Shown here: positions 1 to 12,813 of the stretch, one piece after another
Position numbering within the stretch: the stretch's first letter is position 1
How the letters are laid out: each line of letters opens with the position of its first letter
Assembly: GCF_003086295.3 (NCBI RefSeq)
Contig: NC_092048.1
Coordinates: 36,952,425-37,016,424, forward strand
Reading direction: 5' to 3'
Length of the DNA: 64,000 bases
Source: Arachis hypogaea
Lineage: Eukaryota; Streptophyta; Magnoliopsida; Fabales; Fabaceae
The notes under the pieces: model-generated
Told to the model about the DNA's origin: nothing
Database searches by the model: none
Seen by the model: only the letters and a program-made list of their open reading frames with translations
Program-made: the position numbers and the translations under genes

Positions 1-2248
1 GAGAAATTACGTTTGAACGTGCGGTTAACATGTTTTTTGTGTACGCATTGACGCTTTTTCTGTCTCTTGTTGAAATTTTGCCGATAGGCCTTTTCTAATG
101 GATTTGGATTCGTGCTACCATGAATTAGGGTTCGTTGTTCTGTATAGGCATTTAATTTAATTTAATTTGATTTCGGCATCAACAATTTACCCTATTGTTG
201 TTATATACTCGCCTGCATCCCGGAGGTATGTTATTAGTCAATAACCTAAAATAAATTCATGTTGAAATATGACACAGGTGAATTCATTTACTGCCTATAT
301 AGTTCTCATAACTAAAGAGAATTAGGTTATTTCTTTCCCATGCCAGGAACTCAGAACTTTTTAAGTATGATTTCACGTGTAATAAGTGAGTTGAAATTCT
401 CTTTGATTTGTGTGAGGGTCCCATCATATGGAAACTACCATATATTGTGATGAGTTTTATTAGAGTTAATGTTTATACAATATGTTTGTCAACCATGTGG
501 ATCTCCTAACAATTATGGAGTGTCAAGTGTCAGCCAGTAAATAAATTTTACATTTGTGTGTTACAGCTCTGTTGTGCTTGCAAGAACTTGGGCCTTGAGG
601 AAGGCACGATGCTATGAATTAAGCCTTGGATCATGATCTGATATTTTTTTTAATTCAAGGGTTTATAAGATTTTTGGATGATGGATGAGTCTATTCTGCT
701 GAACATGTGGGTTTTTTGCAGCAAAGAATCCGTCTCATGTGTTCTTATTTTGCAGAGCCATGGTTATATGTTTGGTTTGGGTTATCTGTGGGGGTTTAAT
801 GGAATCTGAGATTTGATCTAGGACAGAGACATAATTTTGGTGACAGGACACTCATGTAGAGGGCTGAAACTGACCTCTTATTAATTGTTTTAGTGATATC
901 ATCTTTAGTTGTAACCAGTCTTTTGATGGGTCTTGGCTCCTTGATAAGGATTTCTCCGTGAGTGAGTGCACTGTTATTTCTGTGGAAGCCTTCCTGACCT
1001 CATGACAACATGTTCACCAATGATAAACTTCATACCGTCACTGGTTACATGGTTCTGTTTTTGGGCCCATGGTAATTGCAATTCCAGTTACATATTAATA
1101 CCCTTGCGATGATTGTGGCCAGTGGTTATCATTTTGCTTTTAGGGGGGGTTTTTTTCCTCATTTGGTTGATTATATAGGGATGGTACAGACAGATATTTG
1201 TTTACTACTTCAAAGGCTTCTTTTCAGAGTAATAATTCATCATCATGCAAATTTGGGCGTTTCAATTGTAATGGGATTTTTCTATCTTCTGCTTAATCCT
1301 TAAGATTTTTCCTATTGAGAATACGCTGGCTTGGGGCAATGATATGGTGAAAATGGATGCATGTCTTCTAACACGGTGGCAACATACTTCTCTATTCAAT
1401 TTCATTCTACTGTTGTTTTGGAGTTACTTGGGTTATAGTTTATAGCAAAAAACGGGGGGTGGATTGCTTATGGTCATTGTGTCACTTGCTAATTGGCTTG
1501 GTGGGGTTTTCTGCCTGGATCATTCTTTGGTATGGTTTTCTGCAAATTTCTGAACTTTGTTGCCTAAATCTGACCTCTGGCACAATGGATTAAACTGTTG
1601 GGATTATTTGTGCTTTGTTGGTGTTCACTGGTGCATATTTCTTTATGGTGTACATTTTGGTATTCTGCTTGTGGATGTGAGATTACATTGTGAAGGGTGA
1701 AATCTAATTATTGGTTTCCTTCACGGGCCTGCGTTTTCTAGGAATTAGAAAATAACTTCATTTGAAGCTGGGTTTGTAACTTGGTTTTTACTTTATAGAG
1801 GAGATTGCATTAAGTTGCGTAGCTTCAAACTATAGAATGCTTAGGTTAAATAGTTTATATTTAACTATGTAGTAGTCTATGAGGTAAATGAACGTAGCCG
1901 TTTGAGATAGAAAAAGATATGGGTTGGCTTGTATCAAGGACATGGATACTTTTGTTAGTCCAAATCCTGGCTGGCTCGTTTGACATGTTAACTTCGCTGC
2001 TAACAAGGATCAGCTGTTTGGGAAGCAACAGTGAAGGGTTATCATGTAAACCTCATGCGCACTTCACCTTCTTACATAACAATGAGGAAGATCCCTGCGT
2101 GGTGATAACTTTCCTTATGAAGTGTCAAAGACCGTCTGGCTGTTGCTGATCACTAATATTACGCTTTTAATATAGATTGCATAGTTACTTTGTCCTTTAC
2201 TTCATGTTGGTTCCTTATTTTTAGACTGTGCTGTCTTTCTTTTCCCAG
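1..2248 (+). other. Large intron (or 5' noncoding part) of the RanBP2 zinc-finger gene
   Basis: No convincing coding exon is visible in this stretch. It ends in a pyrimidine-rich tract and a clean acceptor (ttttcccAG, 2247-2248) directly before the first recognisable coding exon. That exon enters one base short of a codon, so an earlier coding exon must exist. The N-terminal exon expected for this protein type was not found here and probably lies left of the window. This would make the intron longer than 2.2 kb. The call is an inference from absence of coding signal. Confidence 0.55.
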
Positions 2249-3319
2249 GACATAGAACTCATGCAGGTTCTGCCTCTCCAGTTCGTCGTAGCGATGCAGA
2301 TCATCGCTATGGTTCTGATTATGATAATTTGTCACGAAATCGTGGATATGGTAATGCAAGAGAAGCTGGGAGATATCGAGACCCATCACCCCCTTATGGC
2401 CGAGGGAGAGTAGGTGGCAGGCCAGTCGGTAGAGCCTTTGATAGGCCTGGCTTCAATCCTGGACTACTTAGAGGGGACAACGTCAGTAGAAATAATCCAA
2501 ATGTGCGTCCTAGGGAGGGAGATTGGTTCTGTCCGGATCCCAGGTAACTATGTTTTCTGCTTGAGTGGGAATTGCTTCTTGCACATGCGCTTATATATCT
2601 TGTATTTAGTCTTGAGGTTCCGGATGTTGTATTTTGAGTTAGATGATAGTTACGTGTTGGTTATATTCTTCACACGAGTACGTTCCCTCAAAATTTATCT
2701 GGCTTTATGATGTTGCAGATGTGGCAATCTTAACTTTGCAAGGCGGGACCACTGTAACAGCTGTAATAGGCCTCGTTTTGCTAGTGGTGCAAGTCCTCGG
2801 AGGGCTTATCCTGGTCCTCCACCACTTCATGCTCCTCCTAGACGCCTTCCTGGCCCTTCGATCGCCCGTTCTCCGGAAAGGGCAATGAATGGCTATAGAT
2901 CTCCACCTCGGGGTTTTGCCAGGGATGCTCCTAAAGAGTATCTGCCACCACTAAGGCATGAAGGAAGATTTCCGGATTCTCCTCATGCGCGCAGAGAGCG
3001 GATAGATTACATTGAAGATTCATACAGGGGGAGAAACAGGTTTGATAGGTCCCCCCCACTGGACTTTGGTCCGAGACGCCCTTCAAGAGATGATTTCTCT
3101 GGTGAAAGAAAAGTTTTTGATAGGCGATTGCCATCGCCCCCACCCTCTGCACCTCTCTTGCCTCACCGGGGTCCGTGGGCCCGTGACGTGAGAGAGAGAA
3201 GCCGTTCTCCAATAAGGGGTGCCCCACCGCCAAAAGGCTATCGCCAAGATATGTACTTGGATCGTGTAAGAGATGATAGGCGTGGTGTGGGACGTGATAA
3301 AATTAGAGGAATGTATTAG
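2249..3319 (+). CDS. RanBP2-type zinc-finger protein, Arg/Gly/Pro-rich (3' part)
   Basis: Two coding exons are seen, 2249-2543 and 2719-3319 (stop TAG at 3317-3319), separated by a 175-bp GT-AG intron that splits an Arg codon. The reading joins WFCPDPR to CGNLNFARRDHCNSCNRPR, the four-cysteine RanBP2/NZF finger (W-x-C, C-G-N-x-N-F, C-x-x-C), which in other family members binds single-stranded RNA or ubiquitin. Upstream is a low-complexity S/R/G-rich segment. Downstream is a long Pro/Arg-rich tail with repeated SPPR, RSPIRG and DRRG patterns, like nuclear RNA-processing factors and TAF15-like proteins. The N-terminus is missing, probably left of the window. The finger assignment is firm. The molecular role (RNA binding, nuclear) is inferred from the family. 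Confidence 0.85.
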
Positions 3320-4190
3320 CTTGGGATCCATATGAACTGTAATGGTTTTTCGCGTAGACTTTTTTAGTATTAAATATATCTCTGCTGTACAAGTGATTCA
3401 GTTCTCTTTGTAAACTCTCTTAAATCTCTCGTCAGGAGTTGATCCCGATTGGTTAGGCGATTCATTTGTTGTGTCCGAGAGAATCAGTTCCTGTTATCTC
3501 CAGCATTAGGACAATCGTCAACGCATTGGCAAACTATTTGATTCCGGAGTGTACATCTTTTTTTCTTCTTTTGGTTATGAGTGTACATCTATCTGTTTCT
3601 TTGATGCACGGAATCTCAAACATGAAAGATGAAACTGTTGAGTATACCATTTTTGTTTGTCGAGCAGAGGTTTGACTATTTTGTTCATTTGATGCATGGT
3701 TATTAATGGTCCAAGTTCATGGACAATAGTTAATTGAGAAACGTTATTGGGTTATTGCCTCTTTAACCTTTTTCACACGAGACTTATTATAGAGAACATG
3801 GATGGAAGGAATTTGAATTCTCTTAAATGAGAAAGTTGGTAAAGTGATGGGTTATTCATCCTTTCATGAATTGTGTCTCATTATTTTAATTTAGAAATGA
3901 TTAGTTTCTTAATTTACCACTTTATTAACGTTTTCCCTTTAGAGGATCTTGATTCGATGGAAGCAAGATGCGCCCTTATCCATATTCCATAGTAGGCACT
4001 AGGTGCCACCCAAACAGGAGCCTCGGCTACTTTTGGCCAGGTGGTATAGACTATGAAGTTTGTTATCTAATTCGGTCTGGAGCTATCATATCAGCAATTT
4101 AGTATTGAATATGTATCAATACAAAATAAAACATGTCATGTACCATGTATATTATTTTCTCCGTTTTTCTGTTTGCAGCTAGAAATTTAT
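3320..4190. other. 3' UTR of the zinc-finger gene, then intergenic DNA
   Basis: The first 300-400 bases after the stop are of mixed composition and contain AATAAA-like signals (attaaatatat near 3370), consistent with a 3' UTR. The rest is AT-rich with no coding signal on either strand. I see no RNA gene. Confidence 0.5.
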
Positions 4191-4336
4191 TCTATTATAT
4201 AAAAATCGAGCTTTTACATCTAATGATAAAGTTGACATGGCATGTTTCTGAGAGTGTTTCTTGATTTATTTTTTTTTAACTTATTGAATACAATTTATTA
4301 TGATGGATTAATTATATCAACTAATTGAGTTGATTA

Positions 4337-7023
4337 GATATTTAAGTATCACACAATGTAATATTATGTATATCAATTAATTGAATATAATTGTTCGAGT
4401 ATAATTAGAATCAATTAGATCAATTAGCATTATTCAATATATCTAAATATTTATTATATGATATTACGTCTTTATTATTTCGATTTTCTTATCACTTATA
4501 AATACCCTTTTATATTGTATCATTCTACATAACTTGAATACTCACAAACTTTTTTCCTATTGCTTTTGCTTCCCTTTCTAACATGGTATCAGAACCATGG
4601 TATCCTCCTTGAGGAGGATAAGTTGATTTTCTTCGGTGAAATCACCGTACTTTTCATATTTTTTTGTGTCATTTTTTTTTCCTTTTCTTTTGGCAATGCT
4701 TTGATATTTTTCTGACTTCACCGATTAATTCATCCACTATTTACTTATTCTCATGGAGAAACCATAAGTTTTTCGTCATTTTCCGATAGTTTGTCATCTC
4801 TTCACAATTTTTGGGGAGGGGGAAGTAGTTATTGTTTGTTTTAGCTCGTGTAAAATAGAAAAAAATTAAAAAAATGAAGGAAAAATATTTTGTCTCCTTT
4901 TTTATTTTTAAAATATATTTGAACAATTACAGGCTTAATCATATTTACTTAAATAATAATTTGCATGCATACTTTCATTCATATTCAGTAATATTATTGA
5001 AGTTTATGATGACTGAAATAGTAAAGTATATTTTTCTAATTAAAAAACAAATAATCAATTTTTTAGACATCCATATTTAAAAGGCTTTCTTGTTCAAACT
5101 ACCCTCAATAATCATTTTTTTAAATAAATAAATAAAGATACAAAAAATTAAATATATAAAAATCGAAAAATCTAAAACATAATTGTTTCACAAAAAATAA
5201 ATAAATAAATAAATGAGGACTACTCACAACAAATTACAGAAAACAAAACATAACCATTAATTAGAAGTGTACCTATTTTTAACAAATAGAATGAATTACC
5301 CTATAGAACAAAATACACAATTGGTAAAAGAACAAAATACACAAATATAAGGAATATTCATAATATTTTATCAATAAAAATAGAGATATTTAAGTATCAC
5401 ACAATGTAATATTATATATATCAATTAATTGAATATAATTATTAGAGTATAATTAAAATCAATTAGATCAATTAGCATTATTCAATATATCTAAATATTT
5501 ATTATATGATATTACGTCTTTATTATTTTGATTCTCTTATCACATATAAAAATACCCTTCTATATTGTATCATTCTACACAACTTGAATACTCACAAACT
5601 TTTTTCCTATTGCTTTTTCTCCCCTTTCTAACATGGTATCAGAGTCATGGTATCCTCCTTGAGGAGGATAAGTTGATTTTCTTTTGGTGAAATCACCGTA
5701 CTTTTCATATTTTTTTCTATGTCATTTTTTTTTTCTTTTCTTTTGTCAATGCTATACTTTTTTTACTTCACCGATTAGTTCATCCACTACTTACTTATTC
5801 TCATGGAGAAACCATATGTTTTTCGTCACCTTCCGATAGTTTCTCATCTCTTTGCAATTTTTGTGGAGGGAGAAGTAGTTATTGTTTGTTTTAGCTCGTG
5901 TAAAATAAAAAAGAAAAATTGAAAAAAATGAAAGAAAAATATTTTTATCTCCTTTTTTATTTTTAAAATGTATTTGAATAATTACAAACTTAATCATATT
6001 TACTTAAATAATAATTTGCATGCATACTTTCATACATATTCAGTAACATTATTGAAGTTTATGATGACTGAAATAGTAAAGTATATTTTTCTAATTAAAA
6101 AACAAATAATCATTTTTTTAAACATCCATATTTGGAAGGCTTTCTTGTTCAAACTACTCTCAATAATCATTTTTTAAATAAATAAATAAAAATACAAAAA
6201 ATTAAATATATAGAAATAAAAAAAGTCTAAAACATAATTGTTTCACAAAAAAATAAATAAATAAATAAAGGCTACTCACAATAAATTACAGAAAACAAAA
6301 CATAACTATTAATTAAAAGTGTACCTACTTTTAACAAATCGAATGAATTACCCTACAGAAGAGTCAACAATCGACATCATTTGGTAAAAGAACAAAATAC
6401 ACAACTATAAAGAATATTCATAATTTTTTATCAATAAAAATAGAGATATTTAAGTATCACACAATTTAATATAATGTATATCAATTAATTGAATATAATT
6501 ATTAGAGTATAATTAAAATCAATTAGACCAATTAGCATTATTCAATATATTTAAATATTTATTATATGATATTACGTCTTTATTATTTCGATTCTCTTAT
6601 CACCTATATCATTCTATATTGTATCATTTTACACAACTTGAATACTCACAAACCTTTTTCCCATTGCTTTCTCTCCCCTTTCTAACATGGTATCAGAGCC
6701 ATGGTATCCTCCTTGAGGAGGATAAGTTGATTTTCTTTTGGTGAAATCACCGTACTTTTCATATTTTTTTCTGTCATTTTTTCCTTTTCTTTTGTCAATG
6801 CTTTAATGCTTTTCTGACTTCACCGATTAGTTCATCCACTACTTACTTATTCTCATGGAGAAACTATATATTTTTCGTCACTTTTTGATAGTTTGTCATC
6901 TCTTCACAAGTTTTGGGGAAGGAGAAGTAGTTATTGTTTGTTTTAGCTAGTGTAAAATAGAAAAGAAAATTGAAAAAAATGAAAGAAAAATATTTTGTCT
7001 CCTTTTTTTATTTTTAAAATATA
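4337..7023 (+). repeat. Tandem ~1.05-kb units with LTR-like promoter, PBS and twin hairpins
   Basis: Units begin at about 4337, 5387 and 6446, each starting GATATTTAAGTATCACAC. Each contains a promoter-like stretch, a primer-binding site complementary to initiator tRNA-Met (TGGTATCAGAACC 4584, TGGTATCAGAGTC 5634, TGGTATCAGAGCC 6688), then a 9-bp-arm palindrome (tatcctcct-tg-aggaggata) and a second palindrome GGTGAAATCACC. A TATAAATA at 4497 lies 87 bases before the first PBS. LTR-like sequence ending ..TAACA abuts the PBS, as in Copia elements. No gag or pol is present, so these look like a non-autonomous (TRIM/LARD-like) element multiplied head to tail. Unit three is interrupted at 7023 and resumes at 22518. 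Confidence 0.75.
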
Positions 7024-7194
7024 CTAGTGTATGTTTCTGTATATTGTACGGGATAATTAATAAAAATATATAAATTTTTTTTATTAAAAGAGATTAAACA
7101 AAAAATATATATAATAATTATTACTATAAATATTTTACAAAGTTATAATTAAAATTAAAATTTAATTATTTTTAATGTTAAAAATATTAAAAAG

Positions 7195-7380
7195 AATTAA
7201 TTTTTGTCTTAACTTATTTGGATTGATTGAGTGGAAAGTAATTATTAGAGTTTCAAATTCCGCCTTGCGTATGTAACAACTCATTGGCTAGTGGTAGGCC
7301 CTTAATAAATGGAGCTTCAATCTATGAAGGATTAGTTCTTGACCTACCGAGTTGAAAAATACAGTAAAAGAAAATAGTAT
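7195..7380 (+). mobile_element. tRNA-derived SINE relic
   Basis: A stretch reading gattgattgagtgg ... gagtttcaaattccgcc has the spacing and wording of degenerate RNA polymerase III A and B boxes (B box consensus GTTCGANNCC). It is followed by gtaacaactcattgg ... ggattagttcttgacctaccg, a body I recognise from legume SINE-like repeats. There is no clear poly-A tail and no target duplication. Old and degenerate. Confidence 0.4.
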
Positions 7381-10267
7381 TTGTCTTGAAAGTAGAACAA
7401 TTTTCATTGATGATAGCAATACTTATGGAGATTTGCCTTTGTTAAAAGTTAACTATGACAGTTTTATTTATTAGTATCATATTCGTTCAAGATGTTAATT
7501 AAACAATATGATCAACGTTAATACCGGTTAAAATTTTATATTTTATGTCATAATTTTTAAGTTTCTAAACTTATAAATTTATGTCATTACAAAAGCTATT
7601 AGATTGATTAATATTTTTTGGTAATATTACCAAAACACCGTAGTTGAGTATATTAATTTGTGTAAAAAGAAACTATAATAACTTTTGTTATTCAATATAT
7701 AATTTATTCTATTGAAAAATGAAATATTATTCCTAGATTGGAATACATTTTTTCTCTATTTTTATATCATTTTATTTGACAATAATTACCATTAAAAAAA
7801 TGAATGACTACACTATTTTATAATATGATGTACAAAATAATTTTTTATTTTAAAATTAATTCTGGTTAGTGAAAAAAAATTCAAAATATTTTCTTACACA
7901 AATTTAAATTTAAATTTGAATTCAGAATTGATTAATAACTCACCTTTTTTAAAATTTTAATAACAAAAAAAATAGTTAGCTGCAAAATATTCAGCATTTA
8001 ATAATTGTAATTATTTAAATTTTAATTACCAAAAATTGAGTTAGAAATTAATTATAACTTAATAATCAATAATACATTTATATATATATTAGTATACAAA
8101 TAATAATATCTAATATATCATTTAATTTTTTTAATAGAGCTAATGTATAATTTAGTGAGGATTGATTTATTGTCTAAATTTTCGTTATAAACTTTGTAAT
8201 ATGTGAAATAGTGATCTTATTTTTTATTATTATTTAAAAAATTATTCATAATTTTTTATTATGTAATTAACTTAATTAATAACCTTTATTATTATTTTTC
8301 TAACAAAAAAATCATGTTTATATTATTTGTATATTTTTAATACTAATAAATATGTAGGTATTTATACTATTATATTTATTGTCTTAGATAATGGCTTAAG
8401 TTACTTATTTCGTATGTTAAATAATATAAATTATATTTTATATATTAAATTCATCGATTTATCCATATTAAAAGGAGAAAATTATGCAATAGATCGTATG
8501 TTATAAAGGTTAGTTAATTTACATATAAATTATCTTTAGAAAAATAAAGAAATAATTTATCACATATAATAATCCTTGATATATATAGTGTCATGTATAT
8601 ATTAGGATGATCTATTTTAATTATGTGAGTGATTATTATTATTCACTTTTTCAATAAGATAGTAAATAATATTTAAAATTAACAAAAAAAGATAATTAGA
8701 ATTTTTTTAGTTTGATTATAAAATCTATTGTAAGTATACCTAATTTTATATATACTAAATATAATCATATTTAATAGTATAGTATTTATTACAGTAATGA
8801 CTCAAAATATTAAGTCAAGTAAGTAAGATCAACCTAGGTCTATTGTTAGGATCCTAAATCCGAATTAGGTTCATTGTCTTAAAATTCGATGCTGATAAAG
8901 TTTACGTGTCCTATCTCAAATCGGCTCAAATTGAATTTTCGTTGCTAGTTATAGTAACAGATACTCGTGTGGGCATGGCGGTGGACTCCTTTTTCCGTCC
9001 TTCACTCATCCCCGTTCGCTCTCCATCTTCGTCGCAAGTCCCCCGATTTAATTATCTCCTTAGCAAATGCAGATACCCACGATTATTTATGGATATTCTT
9101 TGAAAATTTTTGAAAAAAATAACAAAAAAAACTATAATATAATAATAATAAAATAATCAATTCAATATAATTCAACACAACTCATAATATATTATAAAAA
9201 ATAACATTTAAAAAAAATATAAAAATATCTTCCAACATAATAACATAATATAATATTTTAAAGAGAGACTAAGCAACATAATGATGAACTTAAGAGGCAG
9301 AGAAAGTGAGTTAGAGGAAGAATAGATACAAAATCAAGACTAAGGATGAGTCTAAAAAGAAAAAAAGTGTTTAAATGGGAGACAAAAATTAGGATTACCA
9401 AATTTAAGAAATATATATATATATAAGGAAAAATCAGTAATTTATATTCATGTGAATTTAACGGGCCCTTGAAGAGGGTACTTATGTCCCTATCCCAGTA
9501 TATTTTACGTGGACAGATCTTCACCTGTAAAAATTTTACTGATTTCCATTTAGTCCCAGATTGGCTAGTCTTTTTTATCATTTCAATTGCTAGCATTTGT
9601 TGGTTCGTGACGTGAAACTACTCTAGCCATTTAGTGAATTCCTAGATAACCAAAGTTCAAGTTATATCATTCTCATAAAATAGTAACACCCTTAAAAACT
9701 ATTAATCAAAATACATAAAAATATAAAACAAAATCATAGAAAATTTTGGAAAAATAAAGAAATTACAAAGATTAATATAATCAATGAATATAACAGATAA
9801 AAAAAAATTAAAATACAATATCATTAAACAAATTTCAAGAAAAAAATGTTGAAAAAGAACCTATTAACCAACTTTTATAAAAATATTATAACAAATTTAA
9901 AATGTCTTTAAAAAAATAATTCTATTAATCAAAATACATAAAAAAATAATTGATATAAAACAAAATTATAAAAATATTTAGCAAAATTAAGATAGAAAAA
10001 TAAAAATAAAAAAATTACAAATATTACACCCAAAACACAAAATAAAAAGAAAAAAGGGATAGAAAGTATATTCTAATTATATATAATTAAAATATATTAT
10101 TAAATTATTAAATTAAAGAAATTGAATTGATGTCTAAAAATAATTACTAAAAATAATAAATTCTGATGACTAAAAATAATAAATTAAACTAAAAAATTTG
10201 AAAATATTATCTGAGAATATAAAAATTATAGGATATATAATATAGGAGTATATATACATTAATAAAA
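7381..10267. other. AT-rich Helitron interior without genes
   Basis: Very AT-rich sequence without a supported gene. A more GC-rich patch at 8940-9100 (ggcggtggactcctttttccgtcc) resembles the ends of decayed hAT-type elements but has no partner end that I can see. The open frames at 8906-9103 (+) and 9258-9596 (-) have no recognisable protein content. Confidence 0.5.
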
Positions 10268-10581
10268 GGTTTAATTACTCTGTTGGTCCCTATAATTTTG
10301 CGAATTTCAATTAGGTCCCTATACTTTTTTTTCTTTTTAATTGAGTCCTTGCACCAAATTTTTTTTTTAATTGGGTCCCTACACTTTTTTTTCCTTTTAT
10401 TTAGGTCCCTGCACCAATTTTTTTTTTTTTAGTTGGGTCCCTATAAAATTAAGTCGATTACTGCTAAGAGGGACCTAATTGAAAAAAAAAATTAGTGCAA
10501 GGACCCACTTAAAAGGAAAAAAGTATAGGGACCTAATTGAAAATTTTGCGAAACTATAGGGACCAACAGAGTAATTAAACC
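10268..10581. mobile_element. Mutator-type MITE, 314 bp, perfect 9-bp TSD
   Basis: The termini are perfect inverted repeats (GGTTTAATTACTCTGTTGGT ... ACCAACAGAGTAATTAAACC). The internal arms with ggtccctata / tatagggacc blocks are also largely self-complementary. The element is flanked by the identical 9-mer ttaataaaa at 10259-10267 and 10582-10590. Short length, near-complete foldback and a 9-bp duplication point to a non-autonomous Mutator-like MITE. Confidence 0.85.
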
Positions 10582-10856
10582 TTAATAAAAAAATAAAATT
10601 ATAGCATATAGAATTGGAATCCTTCAATATTTTTAAATAAATTAAATGAATTCATTTAAAAATAATAAATATTCATTCACTACAATGATTAATATCCGTT
10701 TTATTTACTGGACCGTACTAATAAGAGAGCCAAAAAATATATGTGACTAGTTTAAATAATTTATTTAAGTATCTATTAATTAATACAAAGTATAAACTCG
10801 TTACCTTCTCAATAATTAATACTCGTTTTATTTAAGTATCAATTAATTAATACTCA

Positions 10857-10945
<89 letters not shown>

Positions 10946-12377
10946 AAATAATAAGATAATAAATTAAATTAAATAAATTTATTTATTTTATTACCTTATA
11001 TATTATTTATTAAATCATTTAATATGTGGTTTAATGAATCAAATAAAATTTTAAATAATTTAATAAATATTTTAATTAAATTAAATATTTGATTAGTTAT
11101 GATTGATGTAATTTAATGAATCAAATAAAATATTAAATGATAGAATATTATTTATTCTAATAAAATCAAATTAAATATAATTAATTAGTTATAATTAATA
11201 CAATTGAATGAATCAAACACATTAAATTAAAAAAATAATTTATCTAATTTGTCTCTTGAGGACACATTTTAAAAATATTTACTTTTTAATAATTTTTATA
11301 AAATATTTTTTTATAATGTTTTTAGCCTATGCGCTAAGGGCACAGTTAGCAGAGTCCATCAAAAAAATAATTAGTATACTTGATTTGGTTCAATAAATTA
11401 AAAGAAATAAATGTAAAAGAAAGAGATAAAGAAAAAGTGAACGAATAAAAATGTGTAGTTATCAAAAGACAATAAAAAAAGTCCTTTTTATTTTTTATTT
11501 TTAATTATTAACTTATTATAATTAATTTCACACCATTTATTATATGTTATTCATCTTACAAATTAACACAATGAATTAGTTTAATTATAGATAATTAATT
11601 ATAATTGATATAACTTATTTCACTATACTTTCTAAAAAAATAATTAAAAAGGCACATTTTAATTTTTTGTTAAAGTAAAATAAAATAAAATACATAAATT
11701 GAATAGATATAAATCTGAAAATTATAAAATTTTATTAACAATTCAAATAAATTAGTATCATAAAACTGAATTTAATGTCTATTTAAAATAATTAATGACC
11801 TTCTATTCTTCTAATTATTAATAATTTAAATAAAATAATAAACTATAAATTATTTTTTTATTTATTTTAAATAATTACTAACATTTTATTTTTTTTAATT
11901 ATTTGCTTATCTTATTTATCATTCATGCTTTCGATCAAATATATTAATAAACAAATAAACCAAATTAATTACTTCAATTATACTTGGACTATTCAACAAT
12001 TCAACATATTTTTCCAATTTGGGATTAACTACTAACCATAGAAAATAGAAAATTTAGAGTAATTTAGTATTATGAACATTAATTATGTATTGTGAAATAA
12101 CCTAAAATTATAATGTAATTTATTTTTAAAAAATTAATCAAGCATGAAATAACCTAAAAGTATAATACATTTTATTTTAAAGAAACAATCAACCATTAAC
12201 ATCAATAAAAAAATTATTGTTAAAATGCTTTGATTAAAAATATGAGAGGTTAATTACTATTTATTATTAATAATATATCGATTATATCAAAAAGTAAAAA
12301 TATAATTATTCGCATTTATATCATTAGAAGAATTAGCATCGCAAGTAGAATTTTATAAAAAAAAAAAAGAGTAAAAT

Positions 12378-12421
<44 letters not shown>

Positions 12422-12450
12422 CACACACACACAATATTCTAACATATGAA
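10582..12450. repeat. AT-rich spacer with ATT and AT/AC microsatellites
   Basis: Noncoding. It contains an uninterrupted (ATT)n run of about 80 bp at 10858-10940, and an (AT)n tract at 12381-12416 followed by (AC)n at 12420-12433, which directly abuts the pararetroviral sequence. Around 11000-11230 there are recurring phrases (aatgaatcaaataaaat) suggesting an old internal duplication. No gene is supported. Confidence 0.6.
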
Positions 12451-12673
12451 TTTTATAATTTCTGCCTTTCTAGAAGTTTCTCTTTTTATATACTTTATCT
12501 TTATCCATTATAGGTATATTCCAATTATGAAAACTTTCTTTTAACTTAGCCATTTCTAATTCATTTTTAGTTCCAAAGGTGGATGCTTCATCATTATCCG
12601 TTTTTATTACTAAAGAATTATTTTTTCCTAAATTTAAACTACTCATCGTTCTCAATAAACTAGCCATTTTATA
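12451..12673 (-). pseudogene. Inverted duplicate of the viral movement-protein N-terminus
   Basis: On the minus strand an open frame (12667 to 12470) starts MASLLRTMSSLNLGK and runs for 65 codons through HNWNIPIMDKDKVYKKRNF. It is closely similar to the start of the plus-strand movement-protein ORF at 12814. The two copies face away from each other across a spacer of about 140 bp, forming a head-to-head inverted repeat. It ends abruptly next to the AT/AC microsatellite. A truncated second genome copy in reverse orientation is the simplest explanation. Confidence 0.8.
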
Positions 12674-12813
12674 GTTATAACTTTGAAGTAGCAGTGAGAA
12701 TTGTTAATACGTTGATCAGCCCAGATCGTGGTCCCGGTTGTAAGTCCTAGTGAGGTAGTGAATCCGTTGGTTAACGAGGGTGGTTCCGTAACTCACAAAG
12801 TTCTAACCATAAA

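Noticed and set aside
4741..6177. Short ORFs repeated at 4741, 4874, 5791 and 5968
   Set aside because: They recur only because the 1.05-kb unit is duplicated. Content is AT-rich low complexity and includes the palindromic post-PBS region.
4584..6700. PBS sites as true tRNA-Met genes
   Set aside because: Only the 3' acceptor-end complement is present; no tRNA body or A/B boxes in the right spacing.
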